A stretch of DNA of 64,000 nt from Bacillus sp. OV322 (GCF_900112495.1 NZ_FOMA01000005.1:124001-188000); one strand, 5' to 3'. Shown: positions 1-8,516, counted from the stretch's first letter. A program made the numbers and translations. Notes: generated by a model from the letters alone, not told the origin.

Positions 1-131
1 GAAATTCAACATCTGCTAATATTATACATTTTAAAGGGTGAAATGTTTTATTTTTTTTAGTTATTCTATAAACCGGATTAGCGGAAATATTCGGTGGTAT
101 ATAATAATAAAAATGGCTGGGAGGAATTAAT

Positions 132-1814
132 TTGTCATCTTTACAAAATTTTAATCAAAACGCCACTCTTGGCGATTTTTTATTTGACTGCTTAAAAAAA
201 GAAGGTATTACACATATTTTCGGGATACCGGGTGATTATAATTTCACCCTTTTAGATACATTGGAAAATAGAAATGACATGACTTTCATTAACGCGAAGA
301 ATGAGCTGAATGCAGGATACGCTGCAGATGGATATGCCAGGGAAAAAGGAATTGCAGCAATGATCACGACGTTTGGAGTAGGAGAAATGAGTGCATGTAA
401 TGCTGTCGCAGGGGCTTATAGTGAAAGTGTGCCTATTATCCATATTGTCGGTTCACCAAAATCAGGGGACCAGCAATCCAAAAAGCTGATGCACCATACA
501 CTTATGGACGGTGATTATGATGTATTCAGGAAAGTGTACGAAAATATTACTGAATACACAGCGATACTAACGCCGGAAAATGCCGCATGGGAAATTCCAG
601 CTGCTATAATGACGGCAAAGAAAACAAAAAAGCCGGTGTATTTGTCGGTCAGTATTGATTTAGTCACAAAACCAATACAAAAACTTTCCGGTCAGCAAAA
701 TGAGCCTGTGAAAACAAATGACGAGTCTCTGAAGGCCGCCATTAATCATGCAGGGAAGCTTCTGGAAAATGCCAATAATGCTGCCATATTAACTGATAGG
801 GATACAATGCGTTTTGGATTGCAAAAACAAGTAAAGGAATTTGCAGAACATGCAAAACTGCCTGTTGCCCAAACCATGCAGGGAAAGGGAGGCTTTGATG
901 AAACTCATCCTCTGTATACTGGAATGTATAATGGCCAGTTCGGCAGTGAGGCCGTAAAACGGATTATTGAAGAAGCTGATTGCCTTTTTATCGTAGGCCC
1001 GGTTTGGTCAGATGTTAATACAGCCAATTTCACTGCTGAACTCAATAGGGAAAATATTATTGAAATCTATCCAGATTCAGTAAAAGTGGGACAAGCACAA
1101 TACATGAACATCCTGGCCAGTGATATGCTTCTTTCCCTGATGGAACTGCAGTATCAAGATACTGAGCCAGCAATAAAACCTGAATTTCCTTATGAACGTA
1201 CATCATTTGAACGAGAACAGCTCTTAGAAGCAAGCACATACTATCCTATAATAGAAAATAGGCTTAAGGAAAATGACATTGTTGTTGCTGAAACAGGGAC
1301 ATTTTCTTATGGCGTATCACAAATCCGGTTGCCCAAAGGGGCATCTTATATTGCCCAGGGAGGCTGGCAAAGCATCGGCTATGGAATCCCGGCGGCTTTC
1401 GGCGCCTGCATGGCATCTGGAAATCGGCGTGTCCTGCTATTTACCGGCGACGGCTCGCTGCAGCTGACAGTACAGGAGATTAGTTCCATGCTTGAAAATG
1501 ACTGCAAGCCAATTATATTTATTTTGAATAACAAAGGATATACAATTGAAAAATATTTAAATGTAAAAACAAAAAATCAAGATTACAATAATATTCCTGA
1601 ATGGAAATACGAAAAACTGACTGAAATTTTTGGAGAAGGGGCCTTATATAAGAGTGCTGAAACAAATGGAGAGCTGGAGGATGCCATTTCAGCTGCGGAA
1701 AATGCGGATAAACTGGTGATCATTGAAATGATCGTGAAAGATCCGCTTGATGGCCCGGAATATCTTGTTAAAATGCGCAGCTTTCTGGAAGAACAAGAAA
1801 AACAGCAGGCCTAA
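132..1814 (+). CDS. ThDP-dependent 2-oxo-acid decarboxylase (indolepyruvate/branched-chain keto acid decarboxylase type)
   Basis: Predicted cytosolic enzyme that decarboxylates 2-oxo acids (indolepyruvate, phenylpyruvate or branched-chain keto acids) to aldehydes. The 560 residues match the usual 550-570 of the pyruvate/indolepyruvate decarboxylase family. Visible are the cofactor-activating glutamate in NAKNELNAGYAADGYAR (E58), the twin histidines H121-H122 typical of decarboxylating members, and the ThDP/Mg motif starting GDGS at 439-442 and ending NN at 466-467. The start is TTG, with GGGAGG about 8 bases upstream. It stands alone, convergent with the YjcQ-like gene. The exact keto-acid substrate cannot be read from sequence; kdcA and ipdC are both possible names. 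Confidence 0.9.
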   Translation: MSSLQNFNQNATLGDFLFDCLKKEGITHIFGIPGDYNFTLLDTLENRNDMTFINAKNELNAGYAADGYAREKGIAAMITTFGVGEMSACNAVAGAYSESVPIIHIVGSPKSGDQQSKKLMHHTLMDGDYDVFRKVYENITEYTAILTPENAAWEIPAAIMTAKKTKKPVYLSVSIDLVTKPIQKLSGQQNEPVKTNDESLKAAINHAGKLLENANNAAILTDRDTMRFGLQKQVKEFAEHAKLPVAQTMQGKGGFDETHPLYTGMYNGQFGSEAVKRIIEEADCLFIVGPVWSDVNTANFTAELNRENIIEIYPDSVKVGQAQYMNILASDMLLSLMELQYQDTEPAIKPEFPYERTSFEREQLLEASTYYPIIENRLKENDIVVAETGTFSYGVSQIRLPKGASYIAQGGWQSIGYGIPAAFGACMASGNRRVLLFTGDGSLQLTVQEISSMLENDCKPIIFILNNKGYTIEKYLNVKTKNQDYNNIPEWKYEKLTEIFGEGALYKSAETNGELEDAISAAENADKLVIIEMIVKDPLDGPEYLVKMRSFLEEQEKQQA

Positions 1815-1879
1815 AGAGAGAATGTTGTAAACAATTCATGATCCGCTTATATTGTTTGAGGAAAAGTCCCTAATTAAGA

Positions 1880-2179
1880 TTAGCCTCTTTTGATATCTAT
1901 TTTCAGCCAGTCGTTAATACTGCTGAGCCCTTTATAATCACAAAGTATATCTGAATGATCATGAAGGTACCTTTCGCCGATTAAAGTAAGCTCTGCAGTG
2001 GATAAGTCATATTTGCCGTCTCTGTAAAAATCTGCATCAGCTATCAATCGATTTTTCACTAAATCAAAAATAATTTCACTCAGAAGAGTTGGGCTGAATT
2101 GCAGTTTCTGCCTTGTGAAATTTTTATTGCCCGTTTTTATTTCTTTTAGTATAGCAAGCTGCAATTTTTCCTTGAACAT
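1880..2179 (-). CDS. YjcQ-like small protein
   Basis: A 99-residue protein resembling Bacillus subtilis YjcQ. It opens with a helix of the type KEKLQLAILKEIKTGNKN, then a short region reading like a winged helix (residues 25-75), and ends in an acidic/basic tail. A longer frame reading 18 codons upstream exists, but GGAGGAAATTCC sits just before the ATG at 2179, so this start is preferred. Family members occur in prophage and chromosomal settings and have no proven biochemical role. A DNA-binding function is only an inference from the fold-like pattern. Confidence 0.75.
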   Translation of the reverse strand: MFKEKLQLAILKEIKTGNKNFTRQKLQFSPTLLSEIIFDLVKNRLIADADFYRDGKYDLSTAELTLIGERYLHDHSDILCDYKGLSSINDWLKIDIKRG

Positions 2180-2303
2180 GGAATTTCCTCCTTCTATTAA
2201 CGGCACACTGGGCCTGGCGTACAGGCTTTTCATTATTAATGAATATGCAAGGAGTGATTTTGATATTCCTGTCCGGCATGCAATATGAAGAAAGTTATGA
2301 TGT

Positions 2304-2333
2304 TTGACAAATACATTTATTACAAATTATTCT
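2304..2333 (+). promoter_or_regulatory. Sigma-A-like promoter
   Basis: TTGACA at 2304-2309 and TATTCT at 2328-2333, spaced by 18 bases. It points at the short non-coding stretch that ends in the hairpin at 2435-2470. Confidence 0.4.
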
Positions 2334-2339
2334 ATTTCA

Positions 2340-2470
2340 GTAAAATATTAAAGGTGGACATGGTTTGAGCAGGTAAAGTACCATAAATATTGGAAGCAGT
2401 CTTATTGCTTTGATTGCTTTCTTTTTGCTCAGCGGGGCAGCCAGTTTGCGGAAGAACTGGCTGCCCTTTT
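2340..2470 (+). ncRNA. Candidate small RNA, unknown family
   Basis: A promoter-like pair lies upstream, and no plausible reading frame fills the interval. It ends at a 12-bp perfect hairpin followed by TTTT. A transcript of about 130 nt is therefore possible. No known RNA family was recognised, and the call rests only on the promoter plus terminator geometry. Confidence 0.3.
2435..2470 (+). terminator. Intrinsic terminator
   Basis: GGGCAGCCAGTT (2435-2446) pairs perfectly with AACTGGCTGCCC (2455-2466) across an 8-base loop, followed by TTTT. The U-run shows it acts on + strand transcripts. Confidence 0.85.
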
Positions 2471-2504
2471 ATGTGTATAATTTTCCATTATTAATAAATT
2501 CCTA

Positions 2505-2638
2505 TCGGCCTAATCACTCAATTTGAGAACGGAGGACCCGTTATTTCTGAAGGTTATTCTGCATATACAAAAGGGATGAGGAATACTAAAGCTATCCTCT
2601 CCGTCAGCTAACTTCGCCGGCCATAGCGAATAAGGTCT
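2505..2638 (+). promoter_or_regulatory. Cyclic di-AMP riboswitch (ydaO-yuaA type), putative
   Basis: The stretch carries, in the expected order, the conserved blocks of the ydaO motif as I recall them: ACGGAGGACCC (about 2529-2539), a GGTTATTC block, AAAGGGATGAG, and the hallmark CCGTCAGCTAAC at 2601-2612 followed by CGCCGGC. GGCCT (2507-2511) can pair with AGGTC (2633-2637) as the closing stem. A GGTC-taa-GACC hairpin and a T-run at 2661-2666 follow and could form the expression platform. Ligand identity rests on motif resemblance only. Such elements usually switch genes off when c-di-AMP is high. Confidence 0.72.
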
Positions 2639-2713
2639 AAGACCGCCTTGAAATAGGGGCTTTTTTGTTTTGAAAAGCAAATAAGCTTTCAGATTCATGG
2701 AGGTCTTTTTATT

Positions 2714-2863
2714 ATGCTAAAAATGAAAAGAATTTTTAGAAACCTTTATGCAAGGGGAAGCGAAACTTTGATTTGCATAAGCATGTTAATGGTTTTTCCT
2801 CACATAAATTCGCTGTTTAAGCCATTTGGCCAAACCTGGGATTTCTTTTATACTTCCGTCTAA
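2714..2863 (+). CDS. Short ORF downstream of the riboswitch, unknown function
   Basis: A 49-residue frame whose ATG lies about 10 bases after a clear GGAGG (2699-2703). The N-terminus is basic (KMKRIFRNLYARGSE), followed by a moderately hydrophobic stretch (TLICISMLMVF) and then HINSLFKPFGQTWDFF. It could be a small membrane-associated peptide or the first part of a lost larger gene. Its position directly after the c-di-AMP riboswitch suggests control by that element. No family was recognised. Confidence 0.4.
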   Translation: MLKMKRIFRNLYARGSETLICISMLMVFPHINSLFKPFGQTWDFFYTSV

Positions 2864-3018
2864 TCTTATGGCACTGAGAACAATAACTAAGGGGACCTAA
2901 CAAGTAGGATTAATAAGTAAATGACTTCTTGAAGAGTTAACACAGATTTAGAGAAATATGGGGATTTGCGTATGCATACTTAAAGGGATGAGAATATTAA
3001 GATCGGAATTCACCCGCT

Positions 3019-3228
3019 TTGCAGCCTAAAGAAAATACGAAAATGGGAAAAATAATGTTAAAAAAAATTCAAGAATTCCAGGAAAGATTCCCAGATCAGC
3101 ATAAAGATCTGGCTAAGTACACACTCCACCTTGTTGAAGCGATAGATAAGCTGAATGAAGAACATAGAAGGTTAGTGGCTGTAAACGCTGTAGCAGGGAT
3201 CAAACTAAATCCTGCAGAGGAAATCTGA
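3019..3228 (+). CDS. Small hypothetical protein, helical
   Basis: A 69-residue frame, strongly charged and helical (KIMLKKIQEFQERFPDQHKDLAKYTLHLVEAIDKLNEEH). It starts at TTG 3019 or at ATG 3043 or 3055; none has a convincing ribosome binding site. Codon use is gene-like. No family was recognised, and it stands alone between the 49-codon ORF and another orphan frame. Confidence 0.4.
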   Translation: MQPKENTKMGKIMLKKIQEFQERFPDQHKDLAKYTLHLVEAIDKLNEEHRRLVAVNAVAGIKLNPAEEI

Positions 3229-3297
3229 ATTGAAACATATTAGTTTTCAGGAATTGGAAAAAACTGTGGAAGACATTTAACATAAGGGAGATAAGAA

Positions 3298-3501
3298 TTG
3301 GCATCTGCATTTCAAAGATGGAGTAGACCGTTAAGTGTTCAAAACACGAATGTTTGTTTTGCTCTAGAAGGCAGGAAACAAAAAAGATACATTGTTCAGC
3401 AGCTCTATAAAAGCTCGAAAAAGGCGTGTTATTTTGATGGTTATTGTGTTACATTTAATTATCAGAGTAGTTCGTTTTTTTGTGAGGTAGAATGTTTCTA
3501 A
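3298..3501 (+). CDS. Small hypothetical protein
   Basis: A 67-residue frame beginning at TTG with AAGGGAG about 10 bases upstream. It is basic in the middle and has several cysteines and aromatic residues in the second half (ACYFDGYCVTFNY). Family unknown. The good ribosome binding site is the main reason to list it. Confidence 0.3.
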   Translation: MASAFQRWSRPLSVQNTNVCFALEGRKQKRYIVQQLYKSSKKACYFDGYCVTFNYQSSSFFCEVECF

Positions 3502-3633
3502 GGATGAAGCCCCTTTTAAAATAAATAATAGTAGGGATATCCGGTCTGAAGAAGAAACACTGAACTTTAATAAAATAGGGCAATCAGGTATTAGGGCATC
3601 TCCGAAAAACTAAAGGTGCCCCTGTCCTTAGGT

Positions 3634-3970
3634 TTATCCATATTTTTTCTGATGCATTTTCTTCAGTGCGAGGTAATCTTGATCCTCTCTTGCCAGCTTC
3701 CACTTTTCCATGAAGATGCTTGCTGATTTAGCTTTGACTGCTGGATTTGTAGTCGAGGAACTGCTGATAAATTTTATTTGAAGAATTTTCTGCTATTTCC
3801 GGAGTTTTAAAACGCCAATGAGGCAGTATTTCACTTTTATAGGGCTCTACCATCAAGACACCCTGCTCCCCCCGGCCAACACGGTACAATTCTGGATGCT
3901 TGCGGAAATCTATGCTGTCATAATCAAGCGAGTAATCGAATTCATTTTTTTGTTTGTTCAAATTGTTCAC
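3634..3970 (-). pseudogene. DUF4385 protein, internally deleted and frameshifted
   Basis: The first 75 codons encode a clean DUF4385 N-terminus (FDYSLDYDSIDFRKHPELYR, then GVLMVEPYKSEILPHWRF). At about 3745 the frame jumps: the -1 frame continues as PAVKAKSASIF then MEKWKLAREDQDYLALKKMHQ and a stop at 3634, which is the family C-terminus. As I recall the family, intact members are near 150 residues, so roughly 50 central residues are missing at the junction. Both ends are preserved, so this is a recent internal deletion. Confidence 0.8.
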
Positions 3971-4062
3971 TCCTTCAATTTTGATTTACCCCATTCGTGA
4001 AAATCTATTCATTTCTTCTATTATTAAATCTTCTATATCTATTAAAAATAAGGAGGGACGTC

Positions 4063-4680
4063 ATGCTGCCGGTAAAAAAATATGGACAAATTATCATTCT
4101 AAATGGCACACCAAGGTCTGGAAAGTCCAGTATAGCTGCAGTTATCCAGGAAACCTTCGAGGGGATATGGATGAACCTGGGTACAGATCATTTTATGCAA
4201 ATGACTCCGGAACGTTTTCAGCCGGGAATAGGCCTGCGTCCCGGCGGTGAGTGGCCGGATCTCGAGCCTTTCATTGTGAACCTTTATCAGGCTATGTATG
4301 AAGCAATTGCCAGCCACAGCAGGCTTGGAATTCATGTAGTTTGTGATGTGGGGCACCATGATGCCTATTCTCAGCCGCTTGGAATCCTTCCAATGTGCGC
4401 TAACATTTTGGAGGGGCTTCCAGTATTATTTGCCGGTGTGTTTTGTCCTATCGATGTTGTGATGCAGAGGAGAATTAAGACATGGCAAAAAGGATATGAT
4501 GCGGACGGAAAAGTGCCGCCTCCTGTTGAATTATGGCAGAAGGCCGTCCATGTCCCAGGAATTTATGATATTGAATTAGACACATCCTTTCACAAACCGG
4601 CAGAGTGCGCTGATATCATCCGGCATCATCTTAAAAATGGACCTCCTGCAGCTGCTTTTCACATGTTGCAGAAAGTATGA
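4063..4680 (+). CDS. Chloramphenicol phosphotransferase-like P-loop protein
   Basis: A 205-residue P-loop kinase-like protein. The Walker A motif GTPRSGKS lies at residues 15-22, right after a beta-strand IIILN, and the arrangement of NLGTDHFMQMTP and VVCDVGHHDAY matches the chloramphenicol 3-O-phosphotransferase-like family. AGGAGG stands 8-10 bases before ATG 4063; the 22 upstream codons in frame are hydrophobic junk. Members phosphorylate small hydroxyl compounds. Whether this one acts on chloramphenicol is unknown, since many chromosomal homologues do not confer resistance. Confidence 0.75.
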   Translation: MLPVKKYGQIIILNGTPRSGKSSIAAVIQETFEGIWMNLGTDHFMQMTPERFQPGIGLRPGGEWPDLEPFIVNLYQAMYEAIASHSRLGIHVVCDVGHHDAYSQPLGILPMCANILEGLPVLFAGVFCPIDVVMQRRIKTWQKGYDADGKVPPPVELWQKAVHVPGIYDIELDTSFHKPAECADIIRHHLKNGPPAAAFHMLQKV

Positions 4681-4723
4681 TCCATTCATCATACATAGGA
4701 AAGTGAATTAATGTAATATGTGG

Positions 4724-5356
4724 TCAGCGGGGATAATTATATGGTTCATATGAGTGCATAGGCGGCTGGTTCTGATAATAGTGCTGATTATGAGGGCAGG
4801 AATAGTTCCCGTAATCATGTCTTTTGGCACAATTTTTGGCAGGACCGATAAATGTATTGGGCTGTACTGGCTCTATAGTACTTTTCCATTGATTTTCATT
4901 CATACAGTAGGTTTTCGCCATAATATCTGCAGGAGTGAACTTTAGCAGGTCAGATCCTAAAATAACTTCAGGCTCGGAAGCATTAAATATGGCAAGCAGA
5001 TGTGTTTCATTCTCAGAAGCCACTTCATAATGCCACCAGCCATGCGGGACGTTGGCTACCTGACCAGGCCTGATGGAATAGGTTTGAAGTTGTTTAGTAA
5101 ATGGGTTGAAAATGGAAACAACTGCAGAACCTGAAATGCAATAAACCAGTTCTGCCGCATTTTGGTGATAGTGTGGTTCAATTACATTGTTCGCGCTTAA
5201 GAAAATGTCCAGCAAAGATACATTATCAAGCGTATTCAATTGTTTAATTCCTAATACATTAATGAAGTTACGCTTATCTTTTTTAAATGTATTGCTTTTA
5301 TTTACATCATAGGTGAATTGTGCAGCAGGAGAGGAATAATCTATATTTGCAGCCAT
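4724..5356 (-). CDS. Cupin-domain protein
   Basis: A 210-residue single-domain cupin. Cupin motif 1 is visible as PHYHQNAAELVYCISG (HxH plus glutamate metal ligands) and motif 2 as PGQVANVPHGWWHYE (histidine ligand), so a metal-binding jelly-roll is likely. The C-terminal 50 residues are rich in His, Tyr, Asn and Pro (GNYSCPHNQHYYQNQPPMH), a composition seen in spore-coat proteins. Related oxalate-decarboxylase-like cupins occur in Bacillus spore coats. A role in the coat is inference. A perfect inverted repeat lies in its leader. Confidence 0.75.
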   Translation of the reverse strand: MAANIDYSSPAAQFTYDVNKSNTFKKDKRNFINVLGIKQLNTLDNVSLLDIFLSANNVIEPHYHQNAAELVYCISGSAVVSIFNPFTKQLQTYSIRPGQVANVPHGWWHYEVASENETHLLAIFNASEPEVILGSDLLKFTPADIMAKTYCMNENQWKSTIEPVQPNTFIGPAKNCAKRHDYGNYSCPHNQHYYQNQPPMHSYEPYNYPR

Positions 5357-5374
5357 TTATGTTCCATCCTTTAT

Positions 5375-5404
5375 CATAAACTTATTTGTACAGATAAGTT
5401 TATG
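5375..5404 (-). promoter_or_regulatory. Inverted repeat in cupin leader
   Basis: CATAAACTTAT (5375-5385) and ATAAGTTTATG (5394-5404) form a perfect 11-bp inverted repeat with an 8-base centre, 20-50 bases upstream of the cupin start. It may be an operator or an mRNA hairpin. Confidence 0.45.
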
Positions 5405-5481
5405 CTGGCAACAGGGATGGTGCTTACATAAAATTGAAGCAATACTTCTTTTAGCAGAAATCAATAAGGGGGAACCTGCCT

Positions 5482-6031
5482 GTGTTTTCGTTTCGCGTAG
5501 ATAAAGAGATTGAAATAGAGCTATTGCAGCAGCATCATAAAGAAGAATTATACCAGCTGAAAATAGAGAGTATCTGAGGAAGTGGCTCCTCTGGGTAGAT
5601 AAGAGAAAATCAGCAGGAGATTTTGAATCCATCATTCCTATATGGCTTACAAATTATGCGAATAATAATGGATTTGATGCTGGAATCCGATTTCATGGAA
5701 AATTAGCCGGCATGATTGGCTGCAATATATTGACTGGAACAATAAGACAGCGGGCATAGGTTACTTTTTGTCTGAAAATGCACAAGGTAATGGGATTATC
5801 ACCAAATGCATACAATCTTTAACAAGATACTTATTTGATGAAATGAAGTTAAATCGAATCGAAATACAATGTGCGGCAGGCAACACAAAAAGCATAAAGG
5901 TGCCTGAAAGACTCGGATTTACAGCTGAGGGCATTAAAAAGGACGGACAGTGGCTGCATGACCATTATGAGGACATTGTTATCTACAGTTTGTTAGAAAA
6001 GGACTGGAGGAAGATGTTCGGAAATCTTTAG
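5482..6031 (+). pseudogene. RimL-type GNAT acetyltransferase, two frameshifts
   Basis: Reading three frames in turn restores a RimJ/RimL-like acetyltransferase. It starts at GTG 5482 with FSFRVDKEIEIELLQQHHKEE, shifts near 5563 to ENREYLRKWLLWVDKRK..., and shifts again near 5729 to YIDWNNKTAGIGYFLSENAQG, ending at 6031. The last part carries the acetyl-CoA loop (SENAQGNGI) and the family end (VPERLGFTAEGI...). At about 180 residues the restored length is right for the family. Two separate frame breaks argue for a true pseudogene rather than one sequencing error. Confidence 0.82.
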
Positions 6032-6194
6032 TTCTGAAACGGTTTCGAAGGACATTCCAGTGAATACTGAAGCACTTAAAATTGCCCAGTGAGGGACTAA
6101 TTTATAGAAAAGCACAATGATACGCTATTTTTTTAAGGCTGTTTTCATAAACTTTGCTGCCATGAAACAAGGTTGGTTGTTTTCCTCTTCAGGA

Positions 6195-6245
6195 TGCCCC
6201 TGCTTAGGTCCTGTTCTGCTAATCTAAGCAGGAGTCTCGCACCTT
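6195..6245. repeat. Degenerate Bacillus intergenic repeat (probable)
   Basis: CCTGCTTAG (6199-6207) and CTAAGCAGG (6224-6232) form a 9-bp stem followed by AGTCTCGCACC. The arrangement resembles the common bacilli intergenic repeat with a GGTGCGAGACTCCTGC core, read on the other strand. Identification is from memory of that family. The remaining 6032-6443 interval shows no gene. Confidence 0.4.
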
Positions 6246-6443
6246 AGGATCCATTCAACCTGACTTGATAATGGGAGCGCTTCACATAACAAATTAAAAA
6301 AACAGCATTCTTTAAGAAAAGAGCCTTTTTTAATTAATAACTGTTTATTCCAAATTTAACCATATTCAGTTATAATACTGATATTATATATATTAACCAA
6401 TTGGTTCCAGATGAATGTTTTTTTTTGAGAAAGGAGAGGGGAA

Positions 6444-6812
6444 ATGAAAAATAACTATAATTGGATACCGGCACTGATAATATCATTGGGCATTATCATT
6501 GGAGGTTATTTGGATTCTGCAAAGGCAACCACGGTTTCTGTCAATTCACAGATGAAAAAGCAGAATCAGGGACATTACTTGCTTACAATTGGAGAAGCAT
6601 CAAAGGTTTTAGGTATAACTGTCCCGGAGATGGAGGTTATTTTACATACTGAAAAAAGTGAATCTGAACCAAGTGAAAAGATGCAGTATATATACATTGA
6701 CAAAAAACAGTACTTTACCGCAGCGAGCCTTTTGAAATGGGCTGAAAACAGCATGTCACAGCAGAGGGTATTTAAGGGAGGGCGTTTATTTCGCGCCGGA
6801 GAGCTTCCATAA
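6444..6812 (+). CDS. Membrane-anchored protein with HTH-like domain
   Basis: A 122-residue protein. Residues 9-24 form a hydrophobic segment (IPALIISLGIIIGGYL) that is either a signal peptide or a membrane anchor. The remainder contains LLTIGEASKVLGIT, which reads like the first helices of a MerR/excisionase-type helix-turn-helix, and YIYIDKKQYFTAASLLKWAE. It has a strong GGAGAGGGG before the ATG. An extracytoplasmic HTH-like domain would be odd. Function unknown. Confidence 0.55.
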   Translation: MKNNYNWIPALIISLGIIIGGYLDSAKATTVSVNSQMKKQNQGHYLLTIGEASKVLGITVPEMEVILHTEKSESEPSEKMQYIYIDKKQYFTAASLLKWAENSMSQQRVFKGGRLFRAGELP

Positions 6813-6939
6813 TCTTGCTGGCTGAGAGAATTTCCAAGACTGTTGAAAGAATAGTATATAAAAAAAGTTTTTTAAGGTTAATACAATAAATCTCAGCAGC
6901 TGCAAAAGAATAATGCAGTGCTGAGTTTTGCTGCTGATT

Positions 6940-7236
6940 TTATCTTTTTAGAGGCTCTCCGTTAAAAACTTTCACATCTAATGGAGCAGTCAGGAAATTG
7001 CCGGCTGCAGCTGTAAAAGATGTAAAATGTGAGCTTTTATTATGGCTTTCAACCGCTTGGAGATCCTGCCATACCTCTACCATTGTATATACATTTTCTT
7101 TTTCTGTGTGCTTGTATAAATCGTAAGAAATGTTTCCTTCCTCGGCTCTTGAAGCATCGATGAGCGGTGAGATTTCTTTTAAGAATTCCTCGTGTTTTGC
7201 TGAGTCTATAGTAAATCCTGCATGAATGATTAACAT
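6940..7236 (-). CDS. Antibiotic biosynthesis monooxygenase (ABM) domain protein, putative quinol monooxygenase
   Basis: A 98-residue ferredoxin-like ABM domain with the typical pattern MLIIHAGFTI, SRAEEGNISYDLYKH and YTMVEVWQDLQAVESHNKS. Homologues (YgiN-type) oxidise quinols or have unknown redox roles. The start at 7236 is preferred because GAAAGGAA stands before it; an 18-codon extension upstream is not family-like. It is followed on the same strand by a nitroreductase and a MarR gene further upstream, so the three may share a response to quinones or electrophiles (inference). Confidence 0.8.
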   Translation of the reverse strand: MLIIHAGFTIDSAKHEEFLKEISPLIDASRAEEGNISYDLYKHTEKENVYTMVEVWQDLQAVESHNKSSHFTSFTAAAGNFLTAPLDVKVFNGEPLKR

Positions 7237-7372
7237 ATTAACATTCCTTTCAGTGCAGCTTACAGCACTATAGAAAGTACTGCAGCACATTAGTTAGAGT
7301 GAGGGCATTTTTTAATTTTTCATGTACATTACCTGAGCGGCATTCGCCCGCATTGTTCATAGGTGCTTTCTG

Positions 7373-8011
7373 TTATTTCCATTGTGCGACTTTTTCAAGC
7401 GGAAGGCGTACGGACTGATAGCCTGTTCCTGCTGCTTTGCCAATTGAAATCAGCATTACTGGCACAAAGCGGTCTTTGTCTAATCCAAAAGCTTCGGCAA
7501 TTTTATCTTTTTCATATCCGCCAATCGGACAAGTATCATAACCATGTGCACGGGCTGCAAGCATGAGCTGCATGGACACTAAACCGCCGTCAATTAAGAC
7601 AGTCTCTTTATTAACTTCTGGAGCAATAGAGGAAAAATGAGCTGTAAGGCTATTCATCATATTTTCTTTAACGTCCTGCGGCATAAATCCCATTTCCACT
7701 GCTTTGCTGTATATTTCTTCGCCGTAATCAAAGTTATTAAGATCTCCGAATACTGCGATCATTGCTGAAGATGTTTCAACCTGTGGCTGGTTGAAGCGGG
7801 CAAGCGGCGCTAATGTCGCTTTTGCTTCCTCACTTTCGATGACGAGGAAACGCCATGGCTGCATATTCACAGAGGAAGGTGCAAGAGTCGCTTCTGTAAG
7901 GATTTCTTCCATTTCTTTTTTGCTGATTTTTACCGAAGGGTCGTAGCTTCTAATGGAACGGCGTCCTGTAATGATTTCTTTAAAGTCATTGATGTATGTT
8001 GTGTTTGTCAT
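7373..8011 (-). CDS. Nitroreductase family FMN oxidoreductase
   Basis: A 212-residue FMN-binding oxidoreductase. The N-terminal RRSIRSYD phosphate-binding motif, the central PSSVNMQPWRF and the C-terminal CPIGGYEKDKIAEAFGL are all diagnostic of the nitroreductase family. Such enzymes reduce quinones, nitroaromatics or flavins with NAD(P)H. It lies 33 bases downstream of the MarR gene on the same strand and probably shares its promoter, so the regulator likely controls it. Confidence 0.9.
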   Translation of the reverse strand: MTNTTYINDFKEIITGRRSIRSYDPSVKISKKEMEEILTEATLAPSSVNMQPWRFLVIESEEAKATLAPLARFNQPQVETSSAMIAVFGDLNNFDYGEEIYSKAVEMGFMPQDVKENMMNSLTAHFSSIAPEVNKETVLIDGGLVSMQLMLAARAHGYDTCPIGGYEKDKIAEAFGLDKDRFVPVMLISIGKAAGTGYQSVRLPLEKVAQWK

Positions 8012-8044
8012 TGATGTATTCTCCTTTTATGAAAGTGATATGAA

Positions 8045-8479
8045 TTAAGCCCGGATGTGTTTAATATTGTTTTGCATTCTGTTAAGCATATCTAAAAGCT
8101 GATTGCATTCATCATTTGAAAAGCCATCAAGCATTTGAGCTACAAAAAATGCTTTTTCATCACGCATAGAAATGATTTCATTGCGTCCATGATCTGTAAG
8201 CTTAACCAATGTGATCCTATTATCATCCGGGTTTCTTCGCCTTGATACCATGCCTGCAGTTTCAAGCTGTTTTAGATGCCTGGTAACAGCGGCACTATCG
8301 ATGTTGACCTCTTTTTGAAGAGCAGTTTGACTGATTTCGTCAGCCTGGCAAAGCTCATGCAATAAATCCAGGCGTGACTGGCTTATGCCGGTGCACTTTT
8401 CGAACTTTGGGCTAACCTGTTTGTGCAGCTCATGCAAAGCATATAGAATAAGACCTTTTTCAGAACATGAATCGGCCAA
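8045..8479 (-). CDS. MarR-family transcriptional regulator
   Basis: A 144-residue winged-helix regulator. The region QTALQKEVNIDSAAVTRHLKQLETAGMVSRRRNPDDNR (about 55-95) is the MarR recognition helix and wing. Its start is TTG with AAGGAGG six bases upstream. An imperfect-free palindrome lies over the start point of its own promoter, implying autorepression and co-control of the downstream nitroreductase and ABM genes. It contains single cysteines that could sense oxidants, but this is not shown. Confidence 0.9.
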   Translation of the reverse strand: MADSCSEKGLILYALHELHKQVSPKFEKCTGISQSRLDLLHELCQADEISQTALQKEVNIDSAAVTRHLKQLETAGMVSRRRNPDDNRITLVKLTDHGRNEIISMRDEKAFFVAQMLDGFSNDECNQLLDMLNRMQNNIKHIRA

Positions 8480-8516
8480 GATATGCCTCCTTTTAGTTTT
8501 AAAAAAAATGGTTGAC

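Noticed and set aside
2510-2698. Minus-strand 62-codon frame
   Set aside because: It lies entirely over the conserved riboswitch blocks and has no start signal.
5357-5635. Minus-strand 92-codon frame
   Set aside because: It runs through the cupin leader repeat and is antisense to the frameshifted GNAT gene.
6280-6300. GGGAGCGCTTCAC as a cre site before the 6444 gene
   Set aside because: Three mismatches to the consensus and about 150 bases from the gene.
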